Origin: Aphidius gifuensis
Lineage: Eukaryota > Arthropoda > Insecta > Hymenoptera > Braconidae
DNA length: 64,000 nt
Direction of reading: 5' to 3'
Assembly: GCF_014905175.1 (NCBI RefSeq)
Contig: NC_057789.1
Coordinates: forward strand, 27,648,555-27,712,554
Shown: positions 36,341 to 50,430 of the stretch, piece after piece
Position numbering within the stretch: position 1 is the stretch's first letter
Layout: the number at the start of each line of letters is the position of its first letter
The notes under the pieces: generated by a model
Told to the model about the DNA's origin: nothing
Databases searched by the model: none
What the model saw: the letters and a program-made list of their open reading frames with translations, nothing else
Program-made: the position numbers and the translations under genes

Positions 36341-38090
36341 ATAATAAATAAGATAATAAAAAATAAATAAAAAAAAAAAAAAAAATGTAATAATTCTAAA
36401 AGTTATAAAAGAGATAAAAGATTTAACTTTTCTATACAATCAAGATTGTATATCGTATTAAATAAGATAAGTATTTGATAACTTTTTCATTCATGTTTAT
36501 TCCAACGAGATGAGTAAAGTTTGCCTCACAAAAGTAATCCATAGGGTGTGTTATACTCTTTTTTTTCATATATATTTTCCGTATCATTATTATATTTGTC
36601 AGGAAATTTAAGTGAGAAAATGAAATAAGAAAAGCAGACAACTATTTACTAGCAAGTTGGATTGCAGTGTAAATATAAACAACTTGAAACATTCAGGATG
36701 GGTCTGATTTGTAAAAATAAAATGGAATAAATATGTACTGTTAGTACAGGTGTGAAATTAAATAGTTCATCTTTATGAGAATATAATGTAAATAAATAAA
36801 TTTTTTTTATTACTCAAATTATAGTAGAATATATAAATAATATTTTAAATACTATTAAATTTAATTTACAGGAAAATTAAATCATGTATCTAAATTTGAA
36901 CGTAATAATAAATTAAATATATTTCATAGACATTTTATATTTTTTATATTATTTTGTAAATATAAATAAAATTAATTTAAATATTTAGTGAAAAAAATTT
37001 AAATTTAATTTACACTGGGATAATATTAAAATCCATCAATCAAATTTATATTAAATATGATAAAGTTTTAAAAAACAGTTTATGTATTTAAAATAAAATA
37101 ACATTAAACTTTCGTAAAATATATTTATTGATTTTCATATTTATTAAATCTACTACAAAAAGACAGTAACACGAAAGAAAGGTTTTTCGACTTAAAACTT
37201 TAAATTGAATCTTGGATAGTCCAACTAAAAAAAAAAAAAAAAAAAAATAGTAAGAAAGGTAAATGATAAATTTATGTACTTGTTAAAGTAAACTTGAAAA
37301 TGGCAAAAAGCCATTTAATACAATTAATGCACTTTTAAATAAAAAAAAAAATATATATACAAAAACAAAAGTAATTAAAATGACAAATTAATTTTAATTT
37401 TATATTTAAATATATAATTGAGATAAATTGAGTGATTATTTTTCATTTTTTATTTTTATATTAATAACTGCAGCAGGGCTTCAATAAAAAATGACAAAAA
37501 AATATAAAATACTTTTCATATTGTGTTGGCTTGATAATAATATAACTTTGGACGCAGCATTGAGTTCACATGAGGTAACATATATATATAAAAAAAAACT
37601 TGTGAAGCTCAGTTATATATCCATTGAATTAACCTTCATTCTATGCATCACTTTTACAAGAACTTTATCTTCCGGTATATACACGATACAAACTAAAACG
37701 CAATATTGAAAGTTATTCAAATTATTCAAGTATATTAAACGATAAAGTTTCAATGAAAAACATTGAGTTTAATAAAAATTATTTCTTTTTTAATTATTAT
37801 TATTTTTTTATTTTTTCTATCGGAAAATTTTTATCAACCGTAAGACTATATTGCTAAAAAACTCAAATAAAAAAACTTTTATAATATTAATAATAATAAT
37901 GCAGTTTATTTTTTAAGATTTTTTTTATACTAAGAAAAAAAAAATTATGTCTTTGCAGAAAAATTATTCTAAGAAAAACTTTTATTTTCTATTTATCTTT
38001 TACATAAATTTGAAGAGTAATTATTTGAATAGTTATAATGAGCTAATTATTCATGCCATTTTTTTTTTTTAAATAAAAAATTGTTTTGAG

Positions 38091-38119
38091 AATTAATAAT
38101 AATAATAATAATAATAATT
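38091..38119. repeat. (AAT)n microsatellite
   Basis: About nine AAT/TAA copies. Similar arrays occur at 47528-47555, 40744-40765 and 61141-61160. Confidence 0.85.
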
Positions 38120-39282
38120 AGAGTTCGATATAAAATTCAATGGGCTCCGTAGCTAAGTTTTTTTTTTAATTTTTTTTCAATGTAATAATTTTTTTCTTAT
38201 ACTAATTAAATGACTTTGATAATTTTCTTTATAATAAGCAAGAAAAAAATTTTGTTTTAATCATTTAAAAATGCTAAAATTGTTGACTTTTGTTTTGTTT
38301 TTTTTTTTTTTATCGATTAATATTATTTGATGAATTAATTGTTTTACATGGGTATCATTTGTAATGATGATAAACGAAACACTTGAAATATGTCGTATAT
38401 AGAACGCGGGTGTCTGATGAGTGGTGATAATATTCAACCAACGCGGAAACCCGTAAATCAGTTTAATGTTGATTAGAGCCCTAAGGCAATATCAAAATGT
38501 TAGTCAGCACTTTGTACTTGTAGAAAATTACTCCACTTGATGATTGATCATATGTTTTGCTAATTGAAAATGCGGTCACGCATAATTATACCTACCTATA
38601 TATTTTCTTAAAAAAATAATAAATTATATATTTGTTATAGCTTTGTTATCATATAAACGCTCTTGATTTTTTTATTTTTTATTCTAAAAGTATATTATGT
38701 CATCTATAAAATTATGTACTTGACTGATATTTTTATTTTTTATTTCCAATTGTATTTCATTTGAAAGAGAATTACTAGCATTGATTAACTTTATATGAAT
38801 TTATTTTAAAATTGATGGATAAATAAAATTGTCAAAGGAAAAAAATAATTGAATATTTATTTTTTTTCATTGAAAATAACACTTTGAAGTGACATTACAA
38901 AATCATGGAAATTCAAATTTTTAAAGCCTTAAAAAAAAAAAAGCTTTTGAATGAATGTTAAATTAATTTAACTAACTTGAAATATTTACAAAGTGAAAAT
39001 AAAATATAACAAATAATTGACAATTTAAATTATTGAAACTTCAACAAATTGAGCATCGATTAAATTAAAACAAATGAAAAAATAATTGCTCTATACTTAA
39101 AATTCTATTTTGTATTTTTTACAAGTAAAAATACCGTATAGTAAAAAGCCAGACTGTTGGAAAATTTTTAATTTGAGTATTATATAGATATGTGAGGCCA
39201 ACAATGATGAAGACCGAGGGCACGAATGATGATGATAGAATAAGGAAAAAAAAAAAAATTAAAAAAATACAAGTGGAGAAAA

Positions 39283-39447
39283 CTGAATGTTGAGAGGTGT
39301 GCGCAGCTTGTCCGAGGCGTTGATGGGTGTCTGGCAGGTCACTTCACCGTTGTAGAGATGCAAGTACACAAAGTAAACCTCTTCAGTATATTTCGTGCCT
39401 GTCGGCGCGAACTTTGGAGATTATGTATCCATAGTCACAAATAAGTG
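39283..39447. other. Strongly GC-contrasted island, possible exon on either strand
   Basis: This block has a far higher G+C share than its flanks. On minus, one frame gives TEEVYFVYLHLYNGEV followed by TCQTPINASDKLRTPLNIQ, with codons ending mainly in C or G, as coding DNA would. It starts near AAAG|TTCGCG, but no good donor follows. On plus, an uninterrupted frame gives VERCAQLVRGVDGCLAGHF and continues to 39472. I recognise neither peptide. The codon character favours minus, slightly. It may be an exon, a coding relic or a conserved element. Confidence 0.3.
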
Positions 39448-39815
39448 GGTATATATAAACATCTATGTATGTAGCCTATTGTGGTATTTTTTTTTTTTTA
39501 TTATTTTCAAATTTATATGTGTATATTTGAACACATACCAACACAATAAATACGTGTGTCTATACACCATCAATGTGCTAGAGAAATATATATACGTATT
39601 TCAACAATGATTCTCATCGACTCAATTCCCCCAAGGAAAAAAAAAATTCATTGCTTGTATAACTGGAAAATTTTACGATTTAAAATGTCCTCTTGGTTTG
39701 TATGTACACTGAAAACTGTCTCGTTAGCGGTTGGTGTGAGCTACTGACACTCAAAGGTGCTTTTCTTGTTATTCGTTTTTCTTTTTTTCTATTTCTTCTT
39801 CTTCTTCTTCTTCAG

Positions 39816-39945
39816 GATGTCTAGCTTCTTGTTTTGCTCAGTTGTTCGCACAACTCAACGCACACGGTATCGCGAGACCTCATTTCATCTTGTCATTGAA
39901 ATAATAGATGCTATTTTATATATACTATTTATATTATTCTTGTAA
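39816..39945 (+). CDS. Candidate last exon or small ORF of 42 residues
   Basis: A CTTCTTCTTCTTCTTCAG tract (ending 39815) makes a strong acceptor. It is followed by G and ATG at 39817. The frame reads MSSFLFCSVVRTTQRTRYRE, then TSFHLVIEIIDA, and ends in a short hydrophobic tail (ILYILFILFL) before TAA at 39943-39945. The first 30 codons have normal codon variety. The tail is typical AT-rich translation or a membrane anchor. Neighbouring island 39283-39447 could be an upstream exon only if the plus strand is the right one. Product unknown. Confidence 0.25.
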
Positions 39946-40880
39946 ATATTATTTTTAACTGTACATTTTTTTATTTTTACAACACATTGAGGTTATTTAT
40001 ATTTTATAAGAAATTTTTTTTTTTTTTTTTCTAGAATAAATATCATGTAATATTTGATATTTAATAATTAAATATTTAAAGGTTTTAATTTATTTGATAT
40101 TTTTAAAATTTATAAATAAATACGTAATTGAAAAAAATTTATAAATACATTATTATTTAAAGAAAAATTATTTTTTTTTTTACTCGACAATTTAATGAAA
40201 TATAAAATATTAAATTTTCACAAAAGTAATAACACGGTTGTTTAAAAAAAATTTCAAATGCCATCATAATAAAAATTTTATGTACTTTCACTATTCATCG
40301 ATGAATAAACTGAAAGGTTGAGAAGAAGTTTTTAATACTGTCAATTCCTCTTTATATATATATTTTTTTTTTCATGAGTTCAAACTATTATTTTTTATGC
40401 CATTTCTTCTTTTTTATTTTAGTAATTTTTTTTATCTTGAGTTCCAGTGATTCCAGTCATTTATAACTTGAGCTATTCTGTTTTCGAATTTCGATCTCAT
40501 TGCTATTTTTTTATTTTCTCCTTTTTTTCTATCATTTAAAGTCAATTTTATCTAAATCACTTTTTGCAAACGTACATATTCTTGCATACATAATGTGTTA
40601 GAAAAAAAAAAAAATAAAAAAAATACCATTGTGAAATGAATTGATAAAAAATTGTTTCTAAGGTGACATACAATGGTTATTTGAATTTTATATATAATAT
40701 TTATTTTAAAATAAAAAAAAAAAAAAAGAAAACGTAAACAATTATTGTTATTATTATTATTATTGTCAATCTGACACAGCAAAAACGAAAAAAAAAAAGT
40801 CAAATCATGAAAAAAGTAAAAATTTCCACAAAGTTTAATTTACAAAATATAAAATATAGATATACTGATGGTTTACACAC
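39946..40880. other. AT-rich non-coding stretch
   Basis: Nothing gene-like. The minus frame at 40552-40803 is made of poly-A tracts and an Asn microsatellite. Confidence 0.6.
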
Positions 40881-41050
40881 ATATATCTAAAGTTATCGAT
40901 CGATATCATCGGGCACTGCTGGCAGAATAGCGTGGAATTGAATGTCGCAAGTCGTTAAAACTTTGTGCGGCACGTTGCACCCTATTACGTAATCGCTAGT
41001 CGACTGGAAACGAACAATCGTCAATTTTAGGATTCAATGGCTTTACGTTG
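40881..41050. other. GC-richer island, no lasting frame
   Basis: It has ATCGATCGATATCATCGGGC and further CpG steps, with an abrupt change of composition at both edges. No ORF crosses it. Candidate regulatory element. Confidence 0.3.
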
Positions 41051-44000
41051 ATCTTGTTTTATTCAAAATTACAAAAACGATTACGAATAAAATAGATGAT
41101 TCAACTGTATGTCAATTTGTAAACCACATCATCATCATCATATTGCTTTGTATGATTATTTATTTATGTCACGTTAATTATTTCAAAATTAATTAAATAT
41201 AAAATAAAAAAATCAAAAGTATTAATAACAAAGAAAATGTTATAAAATTCTTTGTCATTTTATGATAATGTTGCTTTTCTTTGAAGCTTAAATATAATAT
41301 GAAATGAAATTGTATATTATGATGATATTCTACAAAGGAAATGATATTCAGAATGTGATGAATTTATCATATCAAAATATAAGCACAGAAATATATCATT
41401 GTTATTGACAAAATTAATAAAATTATACAAATTATATGACAAAGAAAATCTTTGTTTCAATTTATATAAATAAAATTACCTAGTTGATGAAATATACAGC
41501 TTTGACATTAGATAAATATATTTTTATTATTATCAATTTTAAAAAAGAAAAAAAAAATGTAAATGTAACAGCAGATTGAAACTTAGTTTAAATTATAATG
41601 ACAAACCAAAGACAAAGTCTCGACGATTTATATTCAAGTTGGTTTGGTACTGTGACAGATTGTGGCAAACCAGTTGTGAAACAATCATGTCCATTGAAAG
41701 TTTCATACTGACAAAGACGAGCATACCGAAATTTCAGAAAATTTATCTGCAACTATACAGATTTATATTTTTTTTTTTTTTTAATTTCAAAGTTTCAAAC
41801 GTTTTTTTTTTTTTAACAATTTACAATAGAGCTTTTTGATGTGTTTTATTTATTTTTATTTTTTTTGTTCAACCATGAACATTGTTTCATTGAAGGTATA
41901 TTTAAAAAATATTATTTTTCATTTTACTGGGTTTAATTATATATTCAATTTTTTTATACAAACTTTGACTAAAATAAAACTATTGTTAATTACTGTTTTA
42001 ATTAAATATATCAAAGTATCCATAATATGTGAAGCCAAATATTATTGAAGGAAATATTGATTCTCTGTACATTTGTTCTTAAAACAATAAAGCCATAATA
42101 ATGATAGTATCAAAATAAACAAAACAATGTAGAAAATAAATTAAGCAAAAAATAAAAAAATTATAATTTCATAAGAGATGACAGGAAAAAGATGAAATAC
42201 CGTTAGTCATGTTACCGAGACATGACACTCCTTGGTACTAGTTTACAGAGAAAATAGAAGCAATTTTAAGTTATCGTCAATGAACGAGAACCAAAGTAAA
42301 GGGTAATATAAAAAAAAAAAAAAAAAATTTTATGTCTTTTAAAAGGACAGTATATATAACAGTTAAGTTATTCAATTAAAATTGTAATTATTTATTATTA
42401 TTATTGATATAAATAAAATAAAATTTATATTTCTGAATAAATTTTATTTATTATTGTTATTGCATAATTAATTAATGAGACTGGAGTAAAAAATTAAAGA
42501 ACACATTTAAATGGTTGCCTGAAGAATTTTATAAATATGTCAGCATTACAGAATTTAGATCTCGTTAATGAGTAAATCTCGAAAAGCTATTGAGAGTCAT
42601 TCGGATGTGTAATTACGTGTAACCATTGAATAAACTTCAATAAAGTGAGAGCAGCTTGTTTAAGTTGTGAACTAAAGTATCTTGTTAGATATTACGTATT
42701 TACATATAATTATAAATATTATTATCATTGAACGTATGAATTTTTAGTCATTTACATTTTATGAATAATATCGTTGAGAGAAAACGTTATACTTTTAAAT
42801 TAATTCGAATAATAAACGAATTCGTTGGATTTTAGTATATAAATATATTTAAATTTGTCAAATAAATAAAGACAGGATTCAACTACTCTCAAAAAAAAAT
42901 TCCAATCGTAGGCCAAGCATTAGTTGGTGCAAAAAAAAATATAAATCGTATTTTAGAAATTTTATTTTTTAAAAGATTCTTCAATGTTTAAAATTTTGAA
43001 AAATAAATTTATTTATAGTTATATATTTTTTGAGTCATGGCTGTTATAAATTTTTGCTGAAAAAGCACGTCAGTAATAATCTGGTTGAGTTTTAATATTT
43101 TTTCTCGACATTTTATAATGCAGATTTTGAGTACTTACAGAGGATTAGAATTTCGTTATATTTATGTTCGTCAATAGAATAAGTACAAGCTTGAAAAATT
43201 CACCGCAACCATATACACACTATTCAGAGTAACATGAGCGAAAAGCATGAGTAGATTATTTTTTTTTTTTTGCGACTTGCCAGCATAACGTCAAAGTAGT
43301 CATGAAAAGAAAAAAAAAAATCCTTACTTTCTTCAGGATTTTAAATATATTTTCAGCCAGTCCATCGCATTTTATATCAAGTCAATTTAAAAAAAAAAAA
43401 TCTATTTGACTTGCATTGTGCCAATCAATGATTTCTGGCACTATAAATAAGAAATAATAATAATTTATAATAAAGAAAATGAAAAAAGAAAAAAAAAAAA
43501 ACATTCACAAGTCATAAAACGAATAATGTTGAAAAAGAAAAAGAATAATGTACAAAAGAATTGTGTGTTTACTCTCGCATATAGCTAAAAGTGTGATCCA
43601 TATAAAATCGGAATAACGTTTACGCCCAACTCGTGCGAAGAAATTGGGTGAAAGAATATCGCAAAGTTGATAAAAAAATAAAAGATTTTTATAAAAAAAT
43701 AAAATTGTTGAAATAAAAATATATAAAATGAAAAAACATAAAATAAACTTGATAGTATTTCAGCATGTTGACATACTACTATATATATTTAAGTTTTATT
43801 TTATTTTATTTTATTTTTTTTTTATTCTCAACCCAATTCAATTAAATTTCCACGTTTCTAATACTAAAGTAATTTCTACCAAAAACTTTATTCCTGGCTA
43901 TTTTATTTTTTTTACTAAGTGTCTCCACGGTTCTTACAGTCACATTATACAACCAAAAGTTTTCCAACTGCTGTCTCACTGTTAGCCACTCTCACGCATT

Positions 44001-44358
44001 TCTCATTTAAAAATAAAAAAATAAAGAAAAATTTATTTTTGCTTTTTGTTCTTCTTTTGTTTCTGTTCTTTCACTAGAAGTGCTGTTTTATAAAGATTTT
44101 CTGACACAGCTATAGTTGCATAATTTAATGTTGAAAGTTGTATTGCAGAGGCTACTTGCTTAAAGTTTTAAAAAAAATTTAAACTCATTGAAAATTCTTG
44201 GGTAATGCCTATCAATAATTTAATGAATGGAATACTTGAACATTCGAATAGTATTTACTAAATAAAATAAAATGTAAATAATGAAAATTGACTTGTTGTT
44301 TAAAAATGTTAAATATAAATATTGCCTGAGGTTTTTAATATTAATATTGATCGTACTG
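41051..44358. other. AT-rich non-coding stretch
   Basis: No supported gene. The plus frame at 41576-41839 starts with a mixed-residue stretch (LVWYCDRLWQTSCETI) but has no recognisable domain and runs into T-tracts. If 44359-44430 is a real last exon, the minus-strand 3' UTR would lie just left of 44359. Confidence 0.45.
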
Positions 44359-44430
44359 TTAAAACAAGCTAGATTCTTCAAAGTCATCGTCGTTATTATA
44401 AGTTTTGTGATTGCATTGTGCCTGAAGCAA
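44359..44430 (-). CDS. Candidate terminal coding exon, minus strand
   Basis: On minus, TATTTAATTTTTGCAG (acceptor ending at 44431) leads into 23 codons and TAA. The peptide starts LLQAQCNHKTYN and ends NDDDFEESSLF. The acidic, Ser-ending tail and normal codon variety are unlike translated AT-rich noise, and the acceptor is close to consensus. It would be the last exon of a minus-strand gene whose other exons lie at higher coordinates. I cannot identify them with confidence. The protein family is not recognised. A second frame through the same exon is also open but is Ile/Asn/Leu-rich. The ratchet-like site at 46.8 kb lies upstream on the same strand, which fits. The one at 36.3 kb lies downstream, which would require an alternative last exon. 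Confidence 0.35.
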   Translation of the reverse strand: MLQAQCNHKTYNNDDDFEESSLF

Positions 44431-45310
44431 CTGCAAAAATTAAATATATAAATAAATAAATGACAATATAGTTTATTGTTAAATGTGTATGAAGACTATT
44501 CCATTATTTATAGATCAAAAAAAAAAAAAAATAAAAAATGCATTCGTTTGTGGTTTAGCTTGGAGAGAAAAAGCTTGAAATCAGTTCTAGCAATTGTATG
44601 AATACAAACAAATGACAGAATAAAATTCTACTTGGTATATCGGTTAAATTTAAATCAGTTTGAAATATAATGAGCAACCAATGTATATAACTATGCTTAC
44701 TTGGATTATAAATGTGCAAAATAAAATTAATTGGAGAGTGAAGCTAACAAGTTCAAGACTCTTGAACAAATCTTTGCATCAACACCAACAAAAATAACTT
44801 TGTACTTTATGATGTAACAACAAATTATTTAAACATAATTCATAAATTTCATTGTTATAAATATGATATTCATTTTCATAAAATAAGCAAAGAAATATAT
44901 AGAAGCAAAGGATTTAATTTTTTCCACACACACTTACGAGAATTAAAATTAAATAAATAAATTATTGATGAATATTTAACCTTCAATTTAAATTTCATGA
45001 TATGATCATGATTTAAAATTAAACAACAACATGGCTTTACGTGTGTAATTAAATTAAGATGAATCTGTAGCAACATATGAAACTCTTTCATCAATAAATA
45101 ATCAACTGTATACATAAATAGTATTAATAAAATATAGAGATAAAAATAAAGTTTCATGTAATGTCATCAGAAGCATTACGATTCATGATATACAAATAAA
45201 GATGAATATAAATATACACAGTCAGACTATGATGGTTGATGGTTGATGGTTTTTCAATTAAATAAGATGAAGATCAATTCGTATTAAACCGTTATCCAAT
45301 ATATACTTTT

Positions 45311-45343
45311 GTTGATGAGCCCATGTGCTCATGATTCATCAAC
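45311..45343. repeat. Short nested inverted repeat (hairpin)
   Basis: GTTGATGA (45311-45318) pairs with TCATCAAC (45336-45343), and GAGC with GCTC inside it. Confidence 0.6.
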
Positions 45344-46662
45344 TCTTTCATTGTATATATTGTTGACCAGATTAAATGTCATTATAGCAAATGGTAAGTA
45401 TTATTGTCATTTGAACACGTGCTACTACTACCACTACTACTAGTGCTGTTGTTGTATTCAACTAGGAAGATATACTGTACTTGTTCTTGGTTTAAATCAG
45501 TGACAAACGACAAAGTTGCTTGAATAAGCTTACATTCATAGGATTATATATTACACACAGTATCCACCTGGCCACGTGCTATTCACTCTTGTGAATATAC
45601 GTACATTGGCATGAAAATCACTCACCGAGAAATGGACGAGAGATTTGAAATAGCAGTATATACAATAACAACAACGAAAGCCAATACCATAAGTATTTGT
45701 GATGCTTGAAATAGGGATTAACATCTAGAGAATTTGTTCCATGACATGATGAAACATTTTGAATTCACAAAGTAACATTCTCAATTGATAAATAGTCATA
45801 CCAGCTACATTCATATGTAAAAAATAAATTAATTGAAAATTTTTAAATAATTACTAGTCGTTTAAATAGATAAATTTAAACTTTAATTCATTTTTTTTTT
45901 TTTTTTTTTCTTTTTTAGGTCAAGAAAAAATAAATTTATTGTACGGTATCAAAACACGGTTATATTTATTTATCAAATGTTTTTTTTTTCTATTGGGAAT
46001 TCAATGAATTATATTTTATTGAACGACCAAGAAAAGCCGACTTATTTGATAAACGATGACTAGCCTCATGTTTCAAGTAAAAGTTTGAAAAGTAATATTA
46101 AAGTTTTTAAAATGAAATACCAGAAAAACTAGCTTTTATTAGTTTTTATTTGATATCGAAAAAATATTGAGTACGTGTTGTAGTCGACACTGTATTTGAT
46201 ATACCACATATTGCTGATTTAAAATTTGTTTTGTATTTTTTTTTTTTTTTTCTCATTTTATTTTTATAATTAAAAATAATATTTATTAAATTGTACATGT
46301 GGTGTATATTATTGCGAAAAAGGGCAGTGCTAACGAGCATCTGCGTTCTTTGTAATATTGTTGAACTGGTCATTTAGCGGTTCATGACGAAGATACAGTT
46401 ATTACAATCATAGATATATACCATGAAAATTCTTATTATTTTACCACTTAAATTTTATCACAAACTATATCTATAATTATTTTTATTGTTTATATTTCTA
46501 TGAAATTTTATCAAATTATTGTAATTGTAAATTTTTATCTGATTCAAGTAATAAACTGTATGAAAAAAAAATTTACCTTGCTTTTATTAAATTTATAGGA
46601 CATTAAAAAATGATTTGTTGATAAATTCACGGTAATATTTTTAAATTTATGAATTAATATTT

Positions 46663-46693
<31 letters not shown>

Positions 46694-46800
46694 TAAATGT
46701 TTTATTAGAAAAAAAAAATGAAAAAAAAAAATCTTATTTTGTAAATAAATAATCTTACCATATTAAGGAATTTTTATGTTGAAGTCTTTAACGAGTAATC

Positions 46801-46835
46801 AGCTTACCTGAAACAATAAAAAAATAAAAATATTA
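46801..46835 (-). other. Candidate recursive splice site (zero-length exon)
   Basis: On minus, TTTTTTTATTGTTTCAG is followed directly by GTAAGCTGA, with the junction between 46808 and 46807. Acceptor and donor both fit consensus well. It is on the same strand as the site at 36.3 kb, about 10.5 kb away. Confidence 0.45.
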
Positions 46836-49800
46836 TTGTAGATAAATTGGTATTAAAATCAAATTAATAGTATACTATTAATATTAGTGTATTAATTTCA
46901 TAAAGACTATAACAACTATAACGACTGGAAAGACTATTGAAGAAAATAAACAGCACTAGTACAGTATAATACTCTCATTATAATTTGCATAGTTTGCTTT
47001 TATTCAAATTTATTAAACATTTCACGTACATCCCTTGAGCTTTTTTACTCACAAATGAAATTGCATCTAATTTCATTTTGCAACTAAAGTATATCATTAC
47101 TAAAAAAATTTCAATGAATAATGACCAAGTTTTTGAGTTTATGATACTCCCCAAGTTGAGAGAAAAAAAAAAACAATATAATATGATTAATAATAAATTC
47201 AAATTAAAATAAATTTGATATAAATATTAATTATATAATTAATGGCTAATAAAATTAATTATAAATATTTGAGCTGATAAATAATAAATCGCATTTAAAA
47301 TTGATTTTTTTTCTTCTAAAAATCACAGAACTTCAACAGATTTTTTTTTTAAATGACAGAAAATAATTTTATCAAACTAACATTGGTAAGGTATTTTTTT
47401 TTATTTGTTTTTTTTTTTTTTTTTTCAAATAAAAAAATAAGAAAATCATTCAAGTGTTTCAGAGCGGAACCTGAAAAAGGCGGGACCTCAGTACATCTAG
47501 TCTAACGACTAAGGGAAAAACGAGCAGTAGTAATAATAATAATAATAATAATAATCTGAAGATTTGATTTTTTTTATTTCCACATTTTATGACAATATAC
47601 TACTATGTAGATGAATCATTGGAAGTCATGTTGGTCTATTGAGTACTTAAGTACCAAAGTCGGAGAATAAAAGAGTTCGTCAATAAACATGTTTTTTTTT
47701 TGTATTGTTTTAAACAATGAATGATTATCATGAAAAAACAATAATTTTTCAATACAATATAGCTGATATCACAATAAATATAAATACTATAACAAGATTT
47801 TTAAAACTGTAAAATTGTAATTGAGTTTTGTTGTTGTATAACGTTTTGGTATGAATATATTAGTGAAAATTTAACGCATCAGTAAATGTAAAATAATCAT
47901 TTATACATTTACAAATAGGTATATAACGTGAATATATATATATAAAGGAATGAGGGTATTAGAGATATAACCTTTGGCACATAACCGTAATTTTAAATGC
48001 GTTGATGAAACATCTCGGCTATCAAATATATATAGATGTGTGGGCGCGTGTATGCTAATGTTTTACAACTTTTAATATCTAAATTATTAAACACAAATCA
48101 ATTTTGTTAAAACAAAAGTAACATTAAACTAACGGCTGTGTTTATAAATTGTATGTAAAAAAAAAAAAAAAAAATCAGCTTGTAAATAGAATTTTAAATG
48201 AAAATTAATTGAAATAGGTAGGTCATACTTGGATTTAACAAAAGTATATTTGTTAACAAAGACAATATATATAATTACGCAAATATAATATTTGTTAACA
48301 TCATTATAAATGTCCATACAAATTTCAAAATGTAGTGCTAGATGCTATAGCTGTTGATTGAAATAGGGTTTAATTATAATATCAAAAACATTCTGAATTA
48401 ATTAGCGTCACATTCTCGAGTTTACTAGAAATGCTCAACGCCAATGTTGTCAGGATTAATTATCCAAGTTTCTCTATCTATTTGCTCTCAATTTTATTGC
48501 ATGAATTCTTTACTTTTTTTATTTATTTTTTTTTTTATTACTTACTTAGTTACTTTCAACCAACAAGCAAATATATACACATACATGTACAAACTATAAC
48601 CACACAACATCAACAAGTCACTTTTCATTTTTATTTATTTATTTTTTTATTTTTTTTTGCTCTCAACTTGTCTCTGAGAAACATTAGAATTTGCATACCA
48701 ATCTTGTCATTCAACTATTGTCAAGATTCAATTATAGATTTGTTTAAATTTATTGTCGTATAAATAAATCATGTATAAAGATAAGAAAAAGAAAAAAAAA
48801 TATATCCATGTATAATATAGATTTAATACAACTGAAAATTGAATTTTATGAAAAATAAAAAATTATCGATCAAAGATAAAATGAATAATTATGATTTCAA
48901 TTAGGATTAATCATTTAAGGATGCAAGACACAATTTTAAAATATTTAAATTTGTTGAGCATTTTTTTTCTCAAAATGTATTTATAATATTTTATATTTGA
49001 TGATGAATTTTAGATGGTATATGATTATCAAATAAAAATAATTATATAGGTTCATGTTATTTTATGAGTTAGTAACATGCAATACCATTCACATGTGGAT
49101 GAAAATTTATCGATAACTTGAGGTGTTTCAAGGCGTGACACAATGTAATATAAAATTACATTTAAATGAGTAGACACTTATGTACTACAGGTTTGTAAAA
49201 TATATAAGGTAATAAATTACAATAAAAAACTTGATTGCATAAGTTTTCAGGTTAATTTCTTAGATGGTCAAAATTTTCGGACGATAGAATTATATCTTGA
49301 GCAAACATTACATCTTGATTTGAGTAAGTTTCCTTAATAAACCTATACATATATTATAAATTGTAAAGACTAAATTTATGACTAGTGAGTTGTACTGAAC
49401 AATACACTAAATTCTGTAAAGCCAAGTCTAAAACTTTTGTTTAAAGTGTTAACTCAAAACAATGCGAGAAATACTTAAAGTTTCTTTGCAACATTGTAAT
49501 AAAACATGCAAGTGTTTATGTCGTAAATACCTTGACAATAATACAGCATTATTTAATTTTTTTTTTTTGCTTCCGTTTTGCAATTTCTCCAACACCTGAC
49601 ACCACACAAATTAAAGTCATAAAAAATAGAAAAAAACATAATATATTTCAAAACATTAACCAAGGTATTATTAAATAAATTTAATGTTGTAAAATAGTGA
49701 GATAATAACAAACAGTGACGTAAATGATATCAAATCCATGCAACTAATAATTTATAAATCAAGCTGTAATTATTTCAGTTAGTTAGAATAAAAAAAATTT

Positions 49801-50430
49801 CACCGAGTTTGGCCGGACAATTATATTATGTCTTTTCTGATGAATTTTAAATTGATCATTATTAAATATAATTTAATACAATGAAACATATTTCTTGGAA
49901 TAAAATTATTATTATTAATTTTTTTTTTTAAAAAGATAATGAACAGTTGTATCATGCAATTTTTGTATATATTCACACGAGTTAATTTAATCGTGCAAAA
50001 CACCTAGTTTAACACATATGTGTATTATACAACGGATCATTCATACTCGATCGCTGCGTAATAATAAAATCATAATGCCATATTGTTGGAAAAAAACATA
50101 AGGCTGTTATTTGAGATTTAATTTTTTTTTTTGGAAATTGAATGATAATATATGAATTTATATTTGATTAAATTTATCGTTGTATTCGTAGGGCAAGTAT
50201 TAAATTAATTACTTCGTCCGTAACAAGATTGCCCTAGAAAACTATTTGCGTTATTTTTTTTAATTATTTTTATTTATTCTTATACATATATTCTCCATAA
50301 TAATTCTACATGTCAGCTAGAAAAGTTAACAATATTGCAAATTGCATGACAAAAATACACCTTCATGTTTTATCGTATCAATTTTTTTTCTCTTCTATTA
50401 TATACTCATAGTGTGTGTATATATATATAT

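Larger units (their letters stand above)
35813..39240. other. AT-rich non-coding stretch
   Basis: No gene seen. It contains the splice-ratchet candidate at 36.3 kb (listed separately) and an AAT array near 38091-38119. Confidence 0.55.
44431..50430. other. AT-rich stretch, probably intronic or intergenic
   Basis: No supported exon. Minus frames at 44876-45157, 46146-46373 and 46978-47202 lack recognisable motifs. GATGGTTGATGGTT-type repeats occur at 45230-45250. A donor-like AATG|GTAAGTATT at about 45391 has no partner. Confidence 0.45.

Noticed and set aside
48431..48763. 110-codon plus frame
   Set aside because: A T-run hydrophobic translation with no acceptor or donor and no recognisable family.
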